Assembly (NCBI GenBank): GCA_038206385.1
Contig: JBBRAW010000001.1
Coordinates: forward strand, 1 to 64,000
Reading direction: 5' to 3'
DNA: 64,000 bases
From: JANXSD01 sp038206385
GTDB lineage: Bacteria; Bacteroidota; Bacteroidia; AKYH767-A; OLB10
Part shown: piece after piece, positions 62,239 through 64,000 of the stretch
Layout: every line of letters begins with the position of its first letter
Numbering within the stretch: position 1 is the first letter of the stretch
Position numbers and translations under genes: made by a program
The notes under the pieces: model-generated
Database searches by the model: none
The model's input: the letters and a program-made list of their open reading frames with translations, nothing else
What the model was told of the DNA's origin: nothing

Positions 62239-63990
62239 ATGTTGCGTTCAAATACCTGTGGTGAATTAACTATTTCAAATGTTGGATCAGAAGTCATTCT
62301 TTGCGGATGGGTTCAGCGCTCACGTGATTTAGGTGGGATGACTTTTATTGATCTTCGCGACCGCTATGGTCTTACTCAATTGGTTTTTAATATGGAAGTA
62401 AATTCCATTTTGTGTTTGGAAGCCAGGAAGTTGGGACGAGAATTTGTTCTAAAAATTGAAGGTAAAGTAGCGGAACGAAGCAACAAAAATTTAAAGATGC
62501 CAACGGGTGAAATTGAAATTCTCGTTGATAAATTAGTAATCCTGAATACATCCTTAACGCCACCTTTTACCATTGAAGAGCAAACAGATGGCGGTGATGA
62601 TATCCGAATGAAATATCGGTACCTTGATTTACGCAGGTCTACCGTTAGAGCGAATCTAGAATTACGTCATCGTATCGCTATCGAAACAAGAAATTACCTT
62701 GACCGTGAACGATTTTTAGAGGTGGAAACTCCTGTCTTAATAAAGTCGACACCCGAAGGAGCTCGTGATTTTGTGGTGCCATCGCGCATGAATCAAGGTC
62801 AGTTTTATGCTCTACCACAGTCGCCACAAACATTTAAACAGCTGCTCATGGTGGCAGGATTTGATCGCTATTATCAGATTGTAAAATGCTTTCGTGATGA
62901 AGATCTTCGTGCCGATCGTCAGCCTGAATTTACACAAATAGACTGTGAAATGAGTTTCGTGGAACAAGAAGATATTTTGCAAACTTTTGAAGGTATGGTT
63001 CGTCATCTTTTCAAATCTGTAAAAGGTATTGAGATTCCTGAATTACCTCGTATGACTTACGCCGATGCCATGAAAAATTATGGTTGCGATAAGCCTGATA
63101 TTCGTTTCGGAATGAAGTTTATCGAGATGACAGATCTTGTGAAAGATAAAGGCTTTAAAGTTTTTGATGATGCTAATATCGTTATCGGAATTAATGCAGA
63201 AGGATGCTCGGAATATACCCGCAAACAGCTTGATGAACTTACAGAATTTGTAAAGAAACCACAGATTGGCGCCAATGGATTGATCTATCTGAAATGCAAT
63301 TTAGATGGTACGTTAAAGTCAAGCGTTGATAAATTTTATAGTGCGGAAGAACTCCAAAAATGGGCAAATTTATTTGGCGCTAAAGAAGGAGATTTATTGC
63401 TTTTATTAGCTGGCGACACGCACAAAACACGCAACGCAATGAATGAGCTCCGCTTGGAAATGGGTTCTCGTTTAGGCTTACGTGATAAAAATAAATTTCA
63501 ATGTTTATGGGTGGTGGATTTTCCATTACTTGAATTTGGCGTAGAGGCAAATAGATGGTTTGCGATGCATCATCCTTTTACATCACCATTGCCCGAAGAC
63601 TTACATCTTCTTGAAAGTAATCCTGGTGAAATACGCGCGAATGCTTACGATATGGTGATTAACGGTGTTGAAGTTGGTGGCGGTTCGATTCGCATTCATA
63701 ATAAACAGTTACAGCAGCAAATGTTTGGCATCCTTGGCTTTACGCCTGAAGAAGCACAATATCAATTCGGATTTTTACTCAATGCATTTGAATACGGTGC
63801 TCCTCCACATGGTGGAATTGCTTTCGGATTAGATCGTCTTTGTTCGCTTTTTGGTGGTTCTGATAGCATCCGAGATTTCATTGCTTTCCCTAAAAATAAT
63901 AGCGGTCGTGATGTAATGATTGATGCCCCTTCTCTCATTCATGCCGAGCAATTGAAAGAATTAGGAATTGATTTGAAATCTCAGCAATAA
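62239..63990 (+). CDS. aspS: aspartyl-tRNA synthetase (bacterial type)
   Basis: A 583-residue class II synthetase that charges tRNA-Asp. The N-terminal OB-fold anticodon-binding domain (about 1-110) includes GWVQRSRDLGGMTFIDLRDR. The catalytic domain has motif 2 FRDEDLRADRQPEFTQID and motif 3 GGIAFGLDRL near the C-terminus. The bacterial GAD insertion lies between (about 290-400). Length is normal for bacterial AspRS. It has its own promoter box and is complete in the window. It is divergent from porZ. Confidence 0.97.
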   Translation: MLRSNTCGELTISNVGSEVILCGWVQRSRDLGGMTFIDLRDRYGLTQLVFNMEVNSILCLEARKLGREFVLKIEGKVAERSNKNLKMPTGEIEILVDKLVILNTSLTPPFTIEEQTDGGDDIRMKYRYLDLRRSTVRANLELRHRIAIETRNYLDRERFLEVETPVLIKSTPEGARDFVVPSRMNQGQFYALPQSPQTFKQLLMVAGFDRYYQIVKCFRDEDLRADRQPEFTQIDCEMSFVEQEDILQTFEGMVRHLFKSVKGIEIPELPRMTYADAMKNYGCDKPDIRFGMKFIEMTDLVKDKGFKVFDDANIVIGINAEGCSEYTRKQLDELTEFVKKPQIGANGLIYLKCNLDGTLKSSVDKFYSAEELQKWANLFGAKEGDLLLLLAGDTHKTRNAMNELRLEMGSRLGLRDKNKFQCLWVVDFPLLEFGVEANRWFAMHHPFTSPLPEDLHLLESNPGEIRANAYDMVINGVEVGGGSIRIHNKQLQQQMFGILGFTPEEAQYQFGFLLNAFEYGAPPHGGIAFGLDRLCSLFGGSDSIRDFIAFPKNNSGRDVMIDAPSLIHAEQLKELGIDLKSQQ

Positions 63991-64000
63991 TTATATTTAA

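Overview
The window looks like chromosomal DNA of a low-GC member of the Bacteroidota. The evidence is: many secreted proteins ending in the type IX secretion (T9SS) C-terminal sorting domain; a PorZ homologue; a SprB-repeat protein; a TonB-dependent receptor with an N-terminal carboxypeptidase-regulatory-like domain; and repeated promoter -7 boxes of the Bacteroidota form TAnnTTTG or TAnnTTCG, with few Shine-Dalgarno-like sites. Genus and species cannot be told from the sequence. No tRNA, rRNA, CRISPR array, prophage or integrase was recognised.

Layout. 1-7.1 kb: end of a HAD hydrolase, then minus-strand genes for a small membrane protein, a carboxypeptidase-regulatory-like protein, a GNAT acetyltransferase, 2-amino-3-ketobutyrate CoA ligase (kbl), a large lipoprotein and DprA. 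7.2-14.3 kb (plus): a TonB-dependent receptor, a small HExxH protein and a membrane-anchored papain-like protease; then an ABC-2 exporter pair and a membrane zinc peptidase. 14.5-25.2 kb (minus): T9SS cargo genes in tandem, including two recent paralogues and a SprB-repeat gene broken by one in-frame TAG. 25.4-31.4 kb: proC, tryptophan 2,3-dioxygenase, and an overlapping pair that links an MprF-type lysyl-phosphatidylglycerol synthase to a two-domain VirJ/AcvB-like hydrolase.

31.5-42 kb: a small operon with a winged-helix regulator, a tandem pair of secreted amidohydrolases facing it across a shared terminator, a 506-residue unknown protein, and an ABC importer of the ABC_sub_bind type. 42-46 kb: a T9SS protein, a Xre/RES toxin-antitoxin pair, about 1 kb of non-coding repeats (a 47-bp and a roughly 113-bp tandem family), and a lipoprotein. 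46-54 kb (minus): an M1 peptidase with a T9SS domain, a msrC/Ig-like lipoprotein/RidA operon, comF, and a cytochrome c/hflX pair. 54-64 kb: TonB, a lipoprotein M1 peptidase, an IS200-like Y1 transposase followed by a dense array of short palindromes and long hairpins, a DUF6427-like membrane protein, a 61-residue membrane protein, PorZ and AspRS.

How genes work together. PorZ belongs to the export machinery that the many sorting-domain proteins depend on. TonB may energise the receptor. MprF and the VirJ/AcvB-like protein probably make and remove aminoacylated lipids. Dioxygenase and a RidA-family protein may both serve tryptophan breakdown, but the rest of that pathway is not here. The non-coding points most worth a second look are the transposase-palindrome array, the alternating tandem repeat upstream of the toxin-antitoxin pair, and promoters whose -7 box sits only 4-6 nt before the start codon, which suggests leaderless mRNAs.
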